Positions 34,937 through 43,178 of a DNA stretch of 64,000 nt are shown here, piece by piece. Origin of the DNA: Prevotella sp. MA2016 (lineage in GTDB: Bacteria > Bacteroidota > Bacteroidia > Bacteroidales > Bacteroidaceae); the NCBI RefSeq assembly GCF_000619825.1, contig NZ_JHUW01000012.1, positions 62,001 to 126,000 on the forward strand, read 5' to 3'. Positions within the stretch are counted from its first letter, which is position 1. Every line of letters begins with the position of its first letter. The notes under the pieces are model-generated. The model made no database searches and was not told where the DNA came from. It saw nothing but the letters and a program-made list of their open reading frames with translations. A program made the position numbers and the translations under genes.

Positions 34937-36475
34937 AATCTTCTTTGCTTCGAAGGTTTGCTTGATTTTCTGTTCGCGGTGCTCTACGCGCACTTCGATA
35001 CCAAACTTTTCGTGGATGTGCTCGGCCAAGTGCTGCGCCGAATACACCGAACGGTGCTGACCACCTGTACATCCGAACGAGAACATCAGACTGGTAAAGC
35101 CACGCTGGATGTAACGACGCACATGCGCATCGGCCAACTTATACACCGAATCCAAGAACGTGAGTATCTCACCATCATCCTCCAGGAATCGTATCACCGG
35201 CTCATCCAGTCCCGTCAGCTTCTTATACGGCTCATATCGGCCGGGGTTGTGCGTGCTGCGGCAGTCGAACACATAACCGCCACCGTTACCGCTCTCGTCC
35301 TCAGGTATGCCGTTGCGATACGAGAAACTGAACACCTTTACCACCAGCGGACCCTGCGCATCGTACTTCGAGAACGTAGCCGGTCCGTCCTGTGGATGGG
35401 CATTATAAGGGTTCAAATCAGTCGTCTTATAACCATCGGCACGACTGGCCACCGCCTCTATCTGCTGGAACTGTGGCAGCTCTGTCAGCTTCTGCAGTAT
35501 CTCCATCAGGTACGGATAATGCCATGGCGTACTGCTTGCCAACAACTCGCGAAGGTTCTGTATGGCGGGTGGTATGCTCTCAATAAAATGCTTTTTCTGC
35601 TCAAAATAGCCGCGGAATCCGTAAGCACCCAGCACCTGCAAGGTACGGAACAGCACAAACAGCGACAGGCGGTTTACAAAGTGGCGCACCGTGGGCACCT
35701 CGATGTAGTTCTTCAGCGAGTTGTAGTATTCATATACCAGTTCGCGGCGCAGCTTATGCGGATACTTAGCCGAGGCCTGCCACAAGAACGAAGCCACATC
35801 GTAGTAAAACGGACCCTTTCGGCCGCCTTGGTAATCAATAAACCAAGGATTGCCATCGTGGTCTAACATCACGTTGCGAGCCTGGAAGTCGCGATACAGG
35901 AACGAGTCGCTCTGCTCCGAAGTCAGGTCCTTCGCCATCAGTCGAAAGTCGGCCTCCAGCTTCAGCTCGTGGAAATCAATCTCCGTAGCCTTCAGGAAAC
36001 AGTACTTAAAGTAGTTCAGGTCGAACAGCACACTGTCCACGTCAAACTCCGCCTGTGGATAGCAGTTCTCGAAATCCAGATCGCGCGCCCCCTGCATCTG
36101 CATCTTAGGCAGCTCGCGAATGGTGCGCCTCAGCAGTTCCTGCTCTTTCAGGGTATAACGTCCGCCCGCTTCGCGACCACCACGGATGGCGTCGAAAAGC
36201 GACATGCTACCCAAGTCAGTTTGCAGGTATCGCAGCTGGTCGTCGCTGGCAGCCAGAATCTTTGGCACCGGCATCTGCAGACGCGAAAAATGCTTGGTAA
36301 GATAGATAAACGCATGGTCCTCGTCGCGACTGGTACCTATCACGCCTATCACACTCTGTCCCTGCTGGTCGGTCAAACGGAAGTAAGTGCGGTTACTACC
36401 GCCCCCGGGAATCTGCTGAACATTAGCCGGCTCAGCTCCCCTCCATTGGGTATATAATTCGATAAGTTTCTTCAT
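34934..36475 (-). CDS. Phosphotransferase (AmgK-like) fused to RapZ C-terminal domain
   Basis: 513 residues from MKKLIELYTQW. The N-terminal half is an aminoglycoside-phosphotransferase-fold kinase like the cell-wall sugar-1-kinase AmgK: PGGGSNRTYFRL glycine loop, YLQTDLGSMSLFD, the catalytic loop LYRDFQARNVML and WFIDYQGGRKGPFYYDVASF. The C-terminal part (about 385-513) is the RapZ ligand-binding domain, with FDCRSTHNPGR and SFGCTGGQHRSVY, but RapZ's own P-loop domain is absent. In RapZ this domain senses glucosamine-6-phosphate. The fusion suggests amino-sugar recycling joined to sensing. The minus-7 box is 8 nt from the ATG (leaderless), which rules out the longer frame to 36568. Confidence 0.88.
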   Translation of the reverse strand: MKKLIELYTQWRGAEPANVQQIPGGGSNRTYFRLTDQQGQSVIGVIGTSRDEDHAFIYLTKHFSRLQMPVPKILAASDDQLRYLQTDLGSMSLFDAIRGGREAGGRYTLKEQELLRRTIRELPKMQMQGARDLDFENCYPQAEFDVDSVLFDLNYFKYCFLKATEIDFHELKLEADFRLMAKDLTSEQSDSFLYRDFQARNVMLDHDGNPWFIDYQGGRKGPFYYDVASFLWQASAKYPHKLRRELVYEYYNSLKNYIEVPTVRHFVNRLSLFVLFRTLQVLGAYGFRGYFEQKKHFIESIPPAIQNLRELLASSTPWHYPYLMEILQKLTELPQFQQIEAVASRADGYKTTDLNPYNAHPQDGPATFSKYDAQGPLVVKVFSFSYRNGIPEDESGNGGGYVFDCRSTHNPGRYEPYKKLTGLDEPVIRFLEDDGEILTFLDSVYKLADAHVRRYIQRGFTSLMFSFGCTGGQHRSVYSAQHLAEHIHEKFGIEVRVEHREQKIKQTFEAKKI

Positions 36476-36483
36476 AATGCCTG

Positions 36484-36491
36484 CAAAGATA
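36484..36491 (-). promoter_or_regulatory. Promoter minus-7 box TATCTTTG for the kinase/RapZ-C gene (leaderless)
   Basis: Minus-strand TATCTTTG followed by 8 nt and the ATG at 36475. Confidence 0.7.
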
Positions 36492-36566
36492 CGAATAAGC
36501 GAGCAAAAATCCAAATATATTTGAGATTTTTCGAGCGAGCCACCACAACACGCGGCTTGAAAGGGC

Positions 36567-36600
36567 ACAAAAATCAGCGAGCCCCGTGGGGAGCCCGCTG
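36567..36600 (-). terminator. Terminator after the BspA-like gene
   Basis: Minus strand: CAGCG...CCCC / GGGG...CGCTG stem with a small internal loop, followed by ATTTTTG. Confidence 0.65.
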
Positions 36601-36651
36601 AAATTATGTTTATGCTATTGGATTAACCTTTAAGCGTTAGGGGGCTGGAGG

Positions 36652-37917
36652 TTATTCGTAGGTAGTAGTAGTCCAACCTGTTGGCAAGTTTGTGTCAGCA
36701 GCCCAGCCAGTACCATCAGTGTGCAATGTACCACCTGTAGCACAGCCAGTGAACATTTCATAGCATGCATCACCATTATACCCAGCTTTTACCCACACTT
36801 CATTAAGGCTGGTGCAACCATTGAACATAAAGCTGTAACATCTATCTGCCAACGATGTGGCGGGCAGCTTGGGCGCAGTGGTCAGACTGGTGCAACCATT
36901 GAACATATTAGAGTAACACCATTCCTCCATCACTGTAGCGGGCAGTTCTTCGGGTACAGTAGTCAGTGCAGCGCAAGAGGCGAACATATAGCTGTAGCAG
37001 TCTCCGGCCACCGTTGTGGCGGGCAGTTCCTTGGGCGCAGCGGTAAGATTGGTGCAACCATCGAACATATGGTTGTAACAGAAATTTGTCAACGTTTCGG
37101 CAGGCAGCAACAAATCGCTCGCGTCAATGAGGTTAACATTGTTCAGAAACAGTCTTTTAAAAGTATTAGTTGCCAGCAGTGTAGTAAGCGTCTCGAAGCC
37201 CGTCTTTTGAATCAGACTCATGATGTTACCGCAAACCTTGAAATTTTTATCGCAGTCAATATGATTATAGGCATTATTAATGGAAGTAGCATAATTTGTA
37301 TTTTCACCACGGAACATCACCCTATCGCCAACCTTAGCCAAAACAACTGAAACACCAGTTCCTCCAGTGTTTCCATCAGTCCAAGTCGCACCGTCATCTT
37401 TACTGTATTGGATATCTCTTGCGGGGGCAGAGTTTAAAGCTTTAAATGTAACTGTTGCTCCATCTTCCAAAGCCTCGATGGTGAGCGGTGTACTCATTGT
37501 TACAACGAGAGGAGTACTTGGTGCAGGTGCAGGAGCGGGAACTCCCTCAACGGTTACCTTATACGACTTTGATTCGGTATTAAACATCTTCTTGCCGCTG
37601 GCGCTGCTATAGCCTGTAGCAGTGGCGGTGATGGTGGCGGTGCCTTCGGAAACAGCCTTAACTGTTCCCTGATGGTCTACAGTTGCGATAGCAGGATCGC
37701 TTGATGAATACTCTACAATAGCCGTGCTTACAGCAATAGCTGTGCGGGTTTTGGTTTCGCCAACCTTAAGGGTTACGTTACTGGTATCCATCGAGAGATA
37801 AGCAGGAATAGGATTGTCTTCGCTACCGAACACTTCGTCGCACGCAGTAAAGAGAACAGCCAGGCAGCACATGAGCGAAGCCTGGAACAACTTAGATAAA
37901 AAGTTACGTTTCATCAT
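36652..37917 (-). CDS. BspA-like leucine-rich repeat lipoprotein with Ig-like domain
   Basis: A 421-residue surface lipoprotein. Signal peptide with lipobox LFTAC, a Big_2 Ig-like domain (about 40-125: LKVGETKTRTAIAV, GTVKAVSEGTATITATATGY), a Pro/Ala linker, a second beta domain with IQYSKDDGATWTDG, and at least four tandem BspA-type leucine-rich repeats (about 275-400) of the form C-Y-x-x-M-F-x-G-C-T-x-L-T-x-A-P-x-LPAT. Ends TGWTTTTYE. Proteins of this type in Prevotella and Tannerella mediate adhesion to host or matrix; the role here is inferred. Monocistronic, with its own promoter and terminator. Confidence 0.87.
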   Translation of the reverse strand: MMKRNFLSKLFQASLMCCLAVLFTACDEVFGSEDNPIPAYLSMDTSNVTLKVGETKTRTAIAVSTAIVEYSSSDPAIATVDHQGTVKAVSEGTATITATATGYSSASGKKMFNTESKSYKVTVEGVPAPAPAPSTPLVVTMSTPLTIEALEDGATVTFKALNSAPARDIQYSKDDGATWTDGNTGGTGVSVVLAKVGDRVMFRGENTNYATSINNAYNHIDCDKNFKVCGNIMSLIQKTGFETLTTLLATNTFKRLFLNNVNLIDASDLLLPAETLTNFCYNHMFDGCTNLTAAPKELPATTVAGDCYSYMFASCAALTTVPEELPATVMEEWCYSNMFNGCTSLTTAPKLPATSLADRCYSFMFNGCTSLNEVWVKAGYNGDACYEMFTGCATGGTLHTDGTGWAADTNLPTGWTTTTYE

Positions 37918-37993
37918 AATAAAAATTAAATTTGTATAAGTTAATAAATAAATCGTTATAGGTATCTAGTGATTCTCATCACGATATTTGAGA

Positions 37994-38001
37994 CAAAGGT
38001 A
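37994..38001 (-). promoter_or_regulatory. Promoter minus-7 box TACCTTTG for the BspA-like gene
   Basis: Minus-strand TACCTTTG, 76 nt upstream of the start at 37917. Confidence 0.6.
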
Positions 38002-38067
38002 AGAAATTTTCCGTTAAGTTTTGTCACCCCCCCCTTAAATAATGTTAAGACGTAGCAAATTTCGGAC

Positions 38068-38102
38068 AAAAAGCCTTCACCCCCGCTTTCAGAGGGGTGA
38101 AG
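38068..38102 (-). terminator. Terminator of the VirE_N/DUF3987 operon
   Basis: Minus strand: CTTCACCCC, 10-nt loop, GGGGTGAAG, then GCTTTTTG. Lies 19 nt beyond the DUF5675 gene stop. Confidence 0.85.
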
Positions 38103-38120
38103 TCAAACAATTATTTTTAA

Positions 38121-38567
38121 TTACTTGATGGTAATCCACACGGGCTCGCCACGGCCTTTGGCTTCTACTATTTTCTCTTTCAAACGATACAGCCATATCT
38201 TACTATCCACCACCTGCCCCACTATCTTGTTCCTGCCAGGCAGTATGCAGCCTTGGGTATCGGCAGCGGTGTTGCCTGCATGTATGCGTATGCCGCTGAA
38301 TCGGGGCACACCGAGCAGTATGGGCAACCACTTCCCGAACTTGGGACTCCACGAGATGACTACGGCGTAACGTCCCTCGGGTATGGCCGAACATCCTTGT
38401 ACCTTATGGGCGCCGGCGGCGTAGTTACGCCAGGTGGGTTCGAGTGTGTCGCAGAAGTAATCCTCTACCTGATAAGTGCGATACTCTTCGACAACCTCTC
38501 GCATGATGGCCAGACGGCCAATCGTGTAGGTTTTGCGTTTTGCTATGCGTGTAAGTACTAATTCCAT
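38121..38567 (-). CDS. DUF5675 family protein
   Basis: 148 residues. Conserved features of the family are visible: [65 protein letters not shown] with a His and Cys in an H-A-G-N...G-C-I pattern that looks catalytic. Such proteins occur in phages and in Bacteroidetes elements, sometimes at the position where an N-acetylmuramoyl-L-alanine amidase would be; a cell-wall role is a guess. Last gene of the operon with the VirE_N/DUF3987 protein. Confidence 0.8.
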   Translation of the reverse strand: MELVLTRIAKRKTYTIGRLAIMREVVEEYRTYQVEDYFCDTLEPTWRNYAAGAHKVQGCSAIPEGRYAVVISWSPKFGKWLPILLGVPRFSGIRIHAGNTAADTQGCILPGRNKIVGQVVDSKIWLYRLKEKIVEAKGRGEPVWITIK

Positions 38568-38594
38568 ATCTAAAAACTGCTTATTGTCATTGTG

Positions 38595-40913
38595 TCATTT
38601 GTCATTGTCATGCTTGGTTTTGCTCCAATGCGTGGCGTCAATCTTCTCTACCCAGCCGTCGATGTTCCAACGCGAGATAATCTTAACGATGGCGTTGTGG
38701 GATACCGATTTTGATTTGAGTGCGGCCACATCATCGATGGTGAAGGTAGGTGCAAGCTGGTCGAATATCGAGCGATTGCAACTGTATCGCCTACTCTCCT
38801 GCTCGGCATCCACATACTGATTCTGCAATACGTTACCAAACGTGCGTATCTGCTGCTCCATGCTGTACTGGGCCATCATTACCGCAAAATCGGTGCAGGC
38901 CTTGCTCTCCTTGATGTTGCCTGTAAGCAGGTGAAAGATAACACCACAGCGGAAACCGATAACGGCAGCACGACGGCGATACACATCCTTTACATGGTCG
39001 ATATCCTTAGCCGCCTCGATGCGCTTCTCTTCGCACCAATTCTCGATGGCATGGCGAAGTTTTGGCGTATCAACAAAACCATTGTACGAACGTAATCGGC
39101 GTACGGCATCTTGTATACGTCCCTCGTCGTCGGTTGTTCGCCTACGGTATTTGGGCATTTTGGCAAACGCTGTATCAGGCATTTCGGCCAGCAGCATACG
39201 ACTCGACAACCCGTTCTCGATGTTATCGTTCTTAAAGCACTTACGCACGGCGCCATCGGTGCCCAGCATAGTCCAGTTGTAAGCCACGCGCACCACGCCA
39301 CTCTCTGCCTGATCGGAGTTATAATCCTGTCCCCATTTCGAGTCGATGGGATCGAAAGCCAAGCGATAGATATCGTACTTAGAGCTCCACGAGCCAGCAC
39401 CATTGGTTTTACGCAGCGTGTCGAGTTCTTCACCAAACGAGAAGAGCGTATGACCACGTGAGTTCTTCAGTCGTTTAAGCAGTGTCGAGCAACTGATGGT
39501 GATGGGAACTACGCGTATCAGCACCTTCGGGTCGTCAGGAGCCTTCTCGTTGGCCTTGCGCGCTTTCTTTTTCTCGTGCCACTCGTCCTCGCGCTGGCGG
39601 GCCAGTTCATCTTCCTCGTCAAGCTGTCGCAACCACACGTTGATGGCATGCTTACACACCGATTTACCCGAAGCCTGCTCGCCATGGATAATCGACATCA
39701 TACCTAACTTCTGCATCTCGCCATCGCAGTAGCGCACCTCAACCTGGTCGGCATAAGCAGCCGCTAGCGGCAGCACCGAGCACAGCACGGGCATGTGCAT
39801 TCTGGGGGGCACACCTACCAGCGATTCCTTCAGTCCCATCGGTAGGGCTTTTACGTTCAGCGCCGCACCTGCATCTTCGGTGGCACCATCGGTATCGTCC
39901 TCCTCTGAATGATTGATGGTCAATGATAAACGGTCAATAATCTCGTCCATCATCTTCGAGCCCTTGGTAGGCTCTTTGCAGGCCGAGTGGATGATCGACT
40001 GCATCTCCTGTTGCGACAGACCGAGCGAAGGCATCACCTGCAACAGCCACTGCTGATTGTTATCGCAGATGGCACGCAGATTGGCTGCCAGCTGGTGTAA
40101 TCGCTTGTTACGTTCGCCCTCGGATGGCACCCCACCCGTTCGGCGCCAAAACTCGGCTATAATCGCATCGTAAGCAATGCCTTTGAACTCCTGCGGAAAT
40201 TCTTTTGGGCACGGATTTACACGGCTCTCTTTTAGAGAAACGCTGCTTTCTGCATCGAAATAATTGCCATCGGCGGTTCTTCCATCGATTGATAATCCAC
40301 GATCGGTGTAGGCTTTCCTGCGGATGGCTATCTCTTCATCGCTCAACTGCTCATACCAGCCATCGGCACGATAAATCTCGTAATCGGCAGGCGTGATGTA
40401 AATAAATCGCTCGGGTGTAAAACAGCTGGTATCAGCTTCAACCCCCAGCGCACGGCAGTAAGCACGCTGTGCCTCGGGCACCGTCATGCCTATCGGCAGT
40501 CGGATATCGATGTGCAACTTTCGGCGAGCCGAATAATCCTTGTGCAGCATCATACACTGCCACTCGCCATCGGCTTGGATATCCAGTTTTTCCGACATCA
40601 TATTGGCCTTCTCAACCAGTTCCGGATCGTCGATATCCACACACGTCTGCCAGGTAAAACTTTCCGGGTCGATATGTTCGCGGTCGCGGTGATTGTCGGC
40701 AAATCGCGTGTAGTGCGGACAGCGGAATGGCAGGGCCGACTTCAATTGTCGCTGCTGCTCCCCGTCGGTTGTCTTACTAATACGTTGCACCAGCTGCTGC
40801 AGTTCGGCGCTGCGTGTAAGTGCATCGTACTCCGAGAGTGGGCATTCAGTAACGAATGCCCTGTTTTGCTCTCGGGTTCTGCGGTGATTAAGTGCTATTA
40901 ATCTTGCTGCCAT
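38595..40913 (-). CDS. VirE_N/BT4734-like and DUF3987 domain protein with a repeat-derived insert
   Basis: 772 residues. The N-terminal region (about 85-180) resembles the BT4734/VirE_N primase-like domain (FTWQTCVDIDDPELVEKA, LHIDIRLPIG, FTPERFIYITP). A DUF3987-type helicase/ATPase part follows, with Walker A HGEQASGKSVCKHAI and an acidic FSFGEELDTLRK segment, and a helical C-terminus. Common in Bacteroides/Prevotella integrated modules; exact role unknown. Residues about 221-236 (SSVSLKESRVNPCPKE) are encoded by a type 2 palindromic-repeat fragment (40208-40251) that keeps the frame. The last codons (HDNDK) fall in a TGACA-repeat tract. Overlaps the upstream gene by 16 nt. Confidence 0.8.
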   Translation of the reverse strand: MAARLIALNHRRTREQNRAFVTECPLSEYDALTRSAELQQLVQRISKTTDGEQQRQLKSALPFRCPHYTRFADNHRDREHIDPESFTWQTCVDIDDPELVEKANMMSEKLDIQADGEWQCMMLHKDYSARRKLHIDIRLPIGMTVPEAQRAYCRALGVEADTSCFTPERFIYITPADYEIYRADGWYEQLSDEEIAIRRKAYTDRGLSIDGRTADGNYFDAESSVSLKESRVNPCPKEFPQEFKGIAYDAIIAEFWRRTGGVPSEGERNKRLHQLAANLRAICDNNQQWLLQVMPSLGLSQQEMQSIIHSACKEPTKGSKMMDEIIDRLSLTINHSEEDDTDGATEDAGAALNVKALPMGLKESLVGVPPRMHMPVLCSVLPLAAAYADQVEVRYCDGEMQKLGMMSIIHGEQASGKSVCKHAINVWLRQLDEEDELARQREDEWHEKKKARKANEKAPDDPKVLIRVVPITISCSTLLKRLKNSRGHTLFSFGEELDTLRKTNGAGSWSSKYDIYRLAFDPIDSKWGQDYNSDQAESGVVRVAYNWTMLGTDGAVRKCFKNDNIENGLSSRMLLAEMPDTAFAKMPKYRRRTTDDEGRIQDAVRRLRSYNGFVDTPKLRHAIENWCEEKRIEAAKDIDHVKDVYRRRAAVIGFRCGVIFHLLTGNIKESKACTDFAVMMAQYSMEQQIRTFGNVLQNQYVDAEQESRRYSCNRSIFDQLAPTFTIDDVAALKSKSVSHNAIVKIISRWNIDGWVEKIDATHWSKTKHDNDK
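40208..40251. repeat. Type 2 palindromic-repeat fragment inside a coding sequence
   Basis: Identical, apart from one extra T, to the first 43 nt of the intergenic element at 55968-56061 (both begin GGCACGGATT and contain CTCTCTTTTAGAGAAACGCT). The opposite arm is missing. The extra T helps keep the DUF3987 gene in frame. Confidence 0.85.
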
Positions 40914-41356
40914 ATGGTTTCCTCCTTTCTGGTTTTAAAATAAGCCATCACTTCGTCGGTCTCGTTCTTGAAAATTGCCTTTGTCAGTGCCAGACCAAGG
41001 GTCTTTGGAAATTTAAAGGTTACGTAAACATGCTCCATATCGAATCGGCGACGGGGATTCTTACGATCATACGTATAGAGGGGGCGTGTCATCTCCACGC
41101 GGCCATGTCGAGTCGTAAACAGCAATTCGCGCCGGGGACCGGTGTTCTGTCGGTAAGCCTTAAAGAGGCTTGTTCCATCCTCCTCAATCAGCATGCGCCC
41201 TCGCGGCTCGCGTCGTCCACCGCTGGTTACCTGTTGGTTCTCCCAGCTGCAGGGATAGATGTTGATGTCGCCATTAGCATGAAACATGGTTTGTGTCTCC
41301 ATCTTCACCTCGCCAGCCAGAATCTGTTGTACTTGTAAATGTCTGTTCTGTTTCAT
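40898..41356 (-). CDS. Hypothetical protein of the VirE_N/DUF3987 operon
   Basis: 152 residues from MKQNRHLQVQQIL; the frame is open further upstream only to a TTG at 41422. Beta-rich, with segments MFHANGDINIYPCSW, RRELLFTTRHGRVEM and a basic run (DRKNPRRRFDMEHVYVTFKFP), ending in a helical tail. Not recognised. It overlaps the primase-like gene by 16 nt, so the two are translationally coupled and probably work together. Confidence 0.65.
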   Translation of the reverse strand: MKQNRHLQVQQILAGEVKMETQTMFHANGDINIYPCSWENQQVTSGGRREPRGRMLIEEDGTSLFKAYRQNTGPRRELLFTTRHGRVEMTRPLYTYDRKNPRRRFDMEHVYVTFKFPKTLGLALTKAIFKNETDEVMAYFKTRKEETIWQQD

Positions 41357-41456
41357 TTTAGAGTCGAAATTACGAGAGAAGTTTTCGAGAAAGGGCCCTA
41401 CATCGATTTTACCGACGCTCAATTGATTCCCTCGACCTCAACTCTGGGTTAAAAAC

Positions 41457-41579
41457 TTAAGATAGGTAAAAGTGTTTAGAGTTCAAAACTCCCAGGCGAT
41501 TTATCTTCGCCATTCTGATCTTGTCGCGCTGAGCTTTCAGCCCTCGCCACGCGGCTTTTAAATCGTTACGTTTACTCAT
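41457..41579 (-). CDS. Small basic protein (40 residues)
   Basis: Begins MSKRNDLKAAWRGLKAQRDK and ends HFYLS. Strongly helical and basic with alternating Lys/Arg and Ala. A TACCTTTG box lies 31 nt upstream, making it the first gene of the operon that continues through the 152-residue protein, the VirE_N/DUF3987 protein and the DUF5675 protein. Composition and the promoter support a real gene; no family recognised. Confidence 0.5.
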   Translation of the reverse strand: MSKRNDLKAAWRGLKAQRDKIRMAKINRLGVLNSKHFYLS

Positions 41580-41610
41580 ATCTGTTATTGTTTTATTGAT
41601 TTTGACGATG

Positions 41611-41618
41611 CAAAGGTA
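41611..41618 (-). promoter_or_regulatory. Promoter minus-7 box TACCTTTG for the VirE_N/DUF3987 operon
   Basis: Minus-strand TACCTTTG, 31 nt before the small-protein ATG; the decamer repeats at 41667-41716 lie just upstream of it. Confidence 0.6.
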
Positions 41619-41666
41619 ACGCATTTTTCATCACATGCAGCACAAAAACTTCCATAACACATTGAT

Positions 41667-41716
41667 ATACAAGCAAATACAAGTTAATACAAGTTGTACA
41701 CAAGTTTTTGTACAAG
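41667..41716. repeat. Five 10-bp TACAAG repeats upstream of the VirE_N operon
   Basis: ATACAAGCAA, ATACAAGTTA, ATACAAGTTG, TACACAAGTT, TTTGTACAAG in a row with a 10-bp period, some also readable as inverted GTACAAG/CTTGTAC. Located 50-100 bp upstream of the promoter box, on one face of the helix: operator or iteron-like. Confidence 0.6.
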
Positions 41717-41723
41717 TACAGAC

Positions 41724-41756
41724 ACAAAAAAAGGAACCGACACACGTCGATTCCTT
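41724..41756 (-). terminator. Terminator after the HIRAN-domain gene
   Basis: Minus strand: AAGGAATCGAC, loop, GTCGGTTCCTT (one mismatch), then TTTTTTTG. Confidence 0.85.
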
Positions 41757-41780
41757 ATATTATGGGGTTGTTTTCTATAG

Positions 41781-43031
41781 TTATTTCACCTGTTGATTCC
41801 AGTTCGATTCAGTTGGATTATAGTAGCCGTACTCATGCAGTACACTCCACAAATCATGTTTCTTTGAGTATTCGGATATCTTTTTAGCAGCTACCAACTG
41901 GTTAACCTTATTGGTTATCTGTGTAGGCTTCATACCTTGAATACATAATAAAAAGTTATTGGCCTCGGCTTCCATTCCATAGAATATGTTTTTAAGTTTT
42001 GCCACAATCTCCTTTCGGTTCGTAATCTGGCCTTCTAACTGTTCCTCCAAACGTTCTATCAGTAGTAACACGCTATACAGATCATAGAGTTCGCGGCGGG
42101 ATATACCCAGATAATTAATTTTCAGTCCCATTGTCTGCAGTTGGTGATAATCCCGCAGTTCGCACCACCTCATTCCCCTCAGCCATTCGCACAAACGTTC
42201 GTATTCTTCGGCTATTTTCTCTTTGTCGGCTTCAGCAAAATCCTGCCCTCCTAGGAACGTATTACAATACTTTTTATAAAGGTGACGGTTAATGGTATCG
42301 TCGTTGCGCAACCTGTCCAGATGTTCTACGAACACACGTTCGGGCCAGTGTTCTGCCATGCGATGCATATCACCCACCGAAGCGTTTACCTTATTATATA
42401 ACTCTGTGAGTTTAACGGCCTCATCCTCGGTTGCACCTAATTTCTGATGTTGCGTGCATGCCTTATGCAGTTTTTTTGAAATCTTATTTAGCCACATACA
42501 ATCATCATGACAAATAGATGTTTTCATCAACGGGATATAACGATTGGCCAGGTTCATAAAGTCGTGAAGATTGTCCTTGTTCACCTCCATCATAGTCAAT
42601 CTGCTAGCTAACAGCTGTAGTGCGCTTTCATTCTTAGTAAACGGCAAAAGCACATTTTCGCCAAGAGGACTATCGGGTAAAATGCGAGTTCGCGATTTGT
42701 GCGGTTTTATCTTCTCGGCAGCCCCGGGGATAGAAATAAAGAAAGTGATATTGTCATCTACTCGTTCTACCACCCCATCGCATTGCAGGTTTTCGTCAAG
42801 CAGATCGCGCACTTCGGCCGTCTCCTCCTTATCTATATAGCCTATGCGCTCGTAATTTATGTACGCAGCAATAGCATTAGTATCAACGGGATTCTCAGGT
42901 TCAGCCATCAGCATTACCTGTTGTCCTTTCTTCAGCCCAGCCACAAAGAGCCTTGCCGCCTCGGTAGCCTCATCAAGAGTAAGATGGTTTCCCATCTGAT
43001 ATCTTATACCTGTTATAGTAAATTCTATCAT
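41781..43031 (-). CDS. HIRAN-domain protein
   Basis: 416 residues. Residues about 1-100 form a HIRAN domain (FTITGIRYQMG, LKKGQQVMLMAEPENPVDTNAIAAY, ERIGYIDKEET), a module that in SNF2 proteins such as HLTF binds DNA 3' ends. The rest is helical, with AEHWPERVFVEHLDRLRND and CEWLRGMRWCELRDYHQL, and a C-terminal segment (QITNKVNQLVAAKKIS, LWSVLHEYGYYNP) that resembles a small helix-turn-helix. No helicase or nuclease motif is visible. Single-gene unit with its own promoter and terminator in the accessory region. Confidence 0.75.
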   Translation of the reverse strand: MIEFTITGIRYQMGNHLTLDEATEAARLFVAGLKKGQQVMLMAEPENPVDTNAIAAYINYERIGYIDKEETAEVRDLLDENLQCDGVVERVDDNITFFISIPGAAEKIKPHKSRTRILPDSPLGENVLLPFTKNESALQLLASRLTMMEVNKDNLHDFMNLANRYIPLMKTSICHDDCMWLNKISKKLHKACTQHQKLGATEDEAVKLTELYNKVNASVGDMHRMAEHWPERVFVEHLDRLRNDDTINRHLYKKYCNTFLGGQDFAEADKEKIAEEYERLCEWLRGMRWCELRDYHQLQTMGLKINYLGISRRELYDLYSVLLLIERLEEQLEGQITNRKEIVAKLKNIFYGMEAEANNFLLCIQGMKPTQITNKVNQLVAAKKISEYSKKHDLWSVLHEYGYYNPTESNWNQQVK

Positions 43032-43067
43032 TTTTCAGTTTCTTAAGTACGTTTTCATACCGAGGCG

Positions 43068-43075
43068 CAAAGGTA
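43068..43075 (-). promoter_or_regulatory. Promoter minus-7 box TACCTTTG for the HIRAN-domain gene
   Basis: Minus-strand TACCTTTG, 36 nt upstream of the start. Confidence 0.6.
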
Positions 43076-43178
43076 AATAAAAAATTCGAGCCAACAAAAA
43101 TGCCAGCTCAAAAATTTATTTAATAATTGTCAAACCAAAAAGTTGTTACCTATTGTTCTTAGCGTTATCGACTGTGAC

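Noticed and set aside
37500..37560. Possible repeat or phase-variable tract in the BspA-like gene
   Set aside because: It encodes an Ala/Pro linker and has no homopolymer or tandem unit long enough for slippage.
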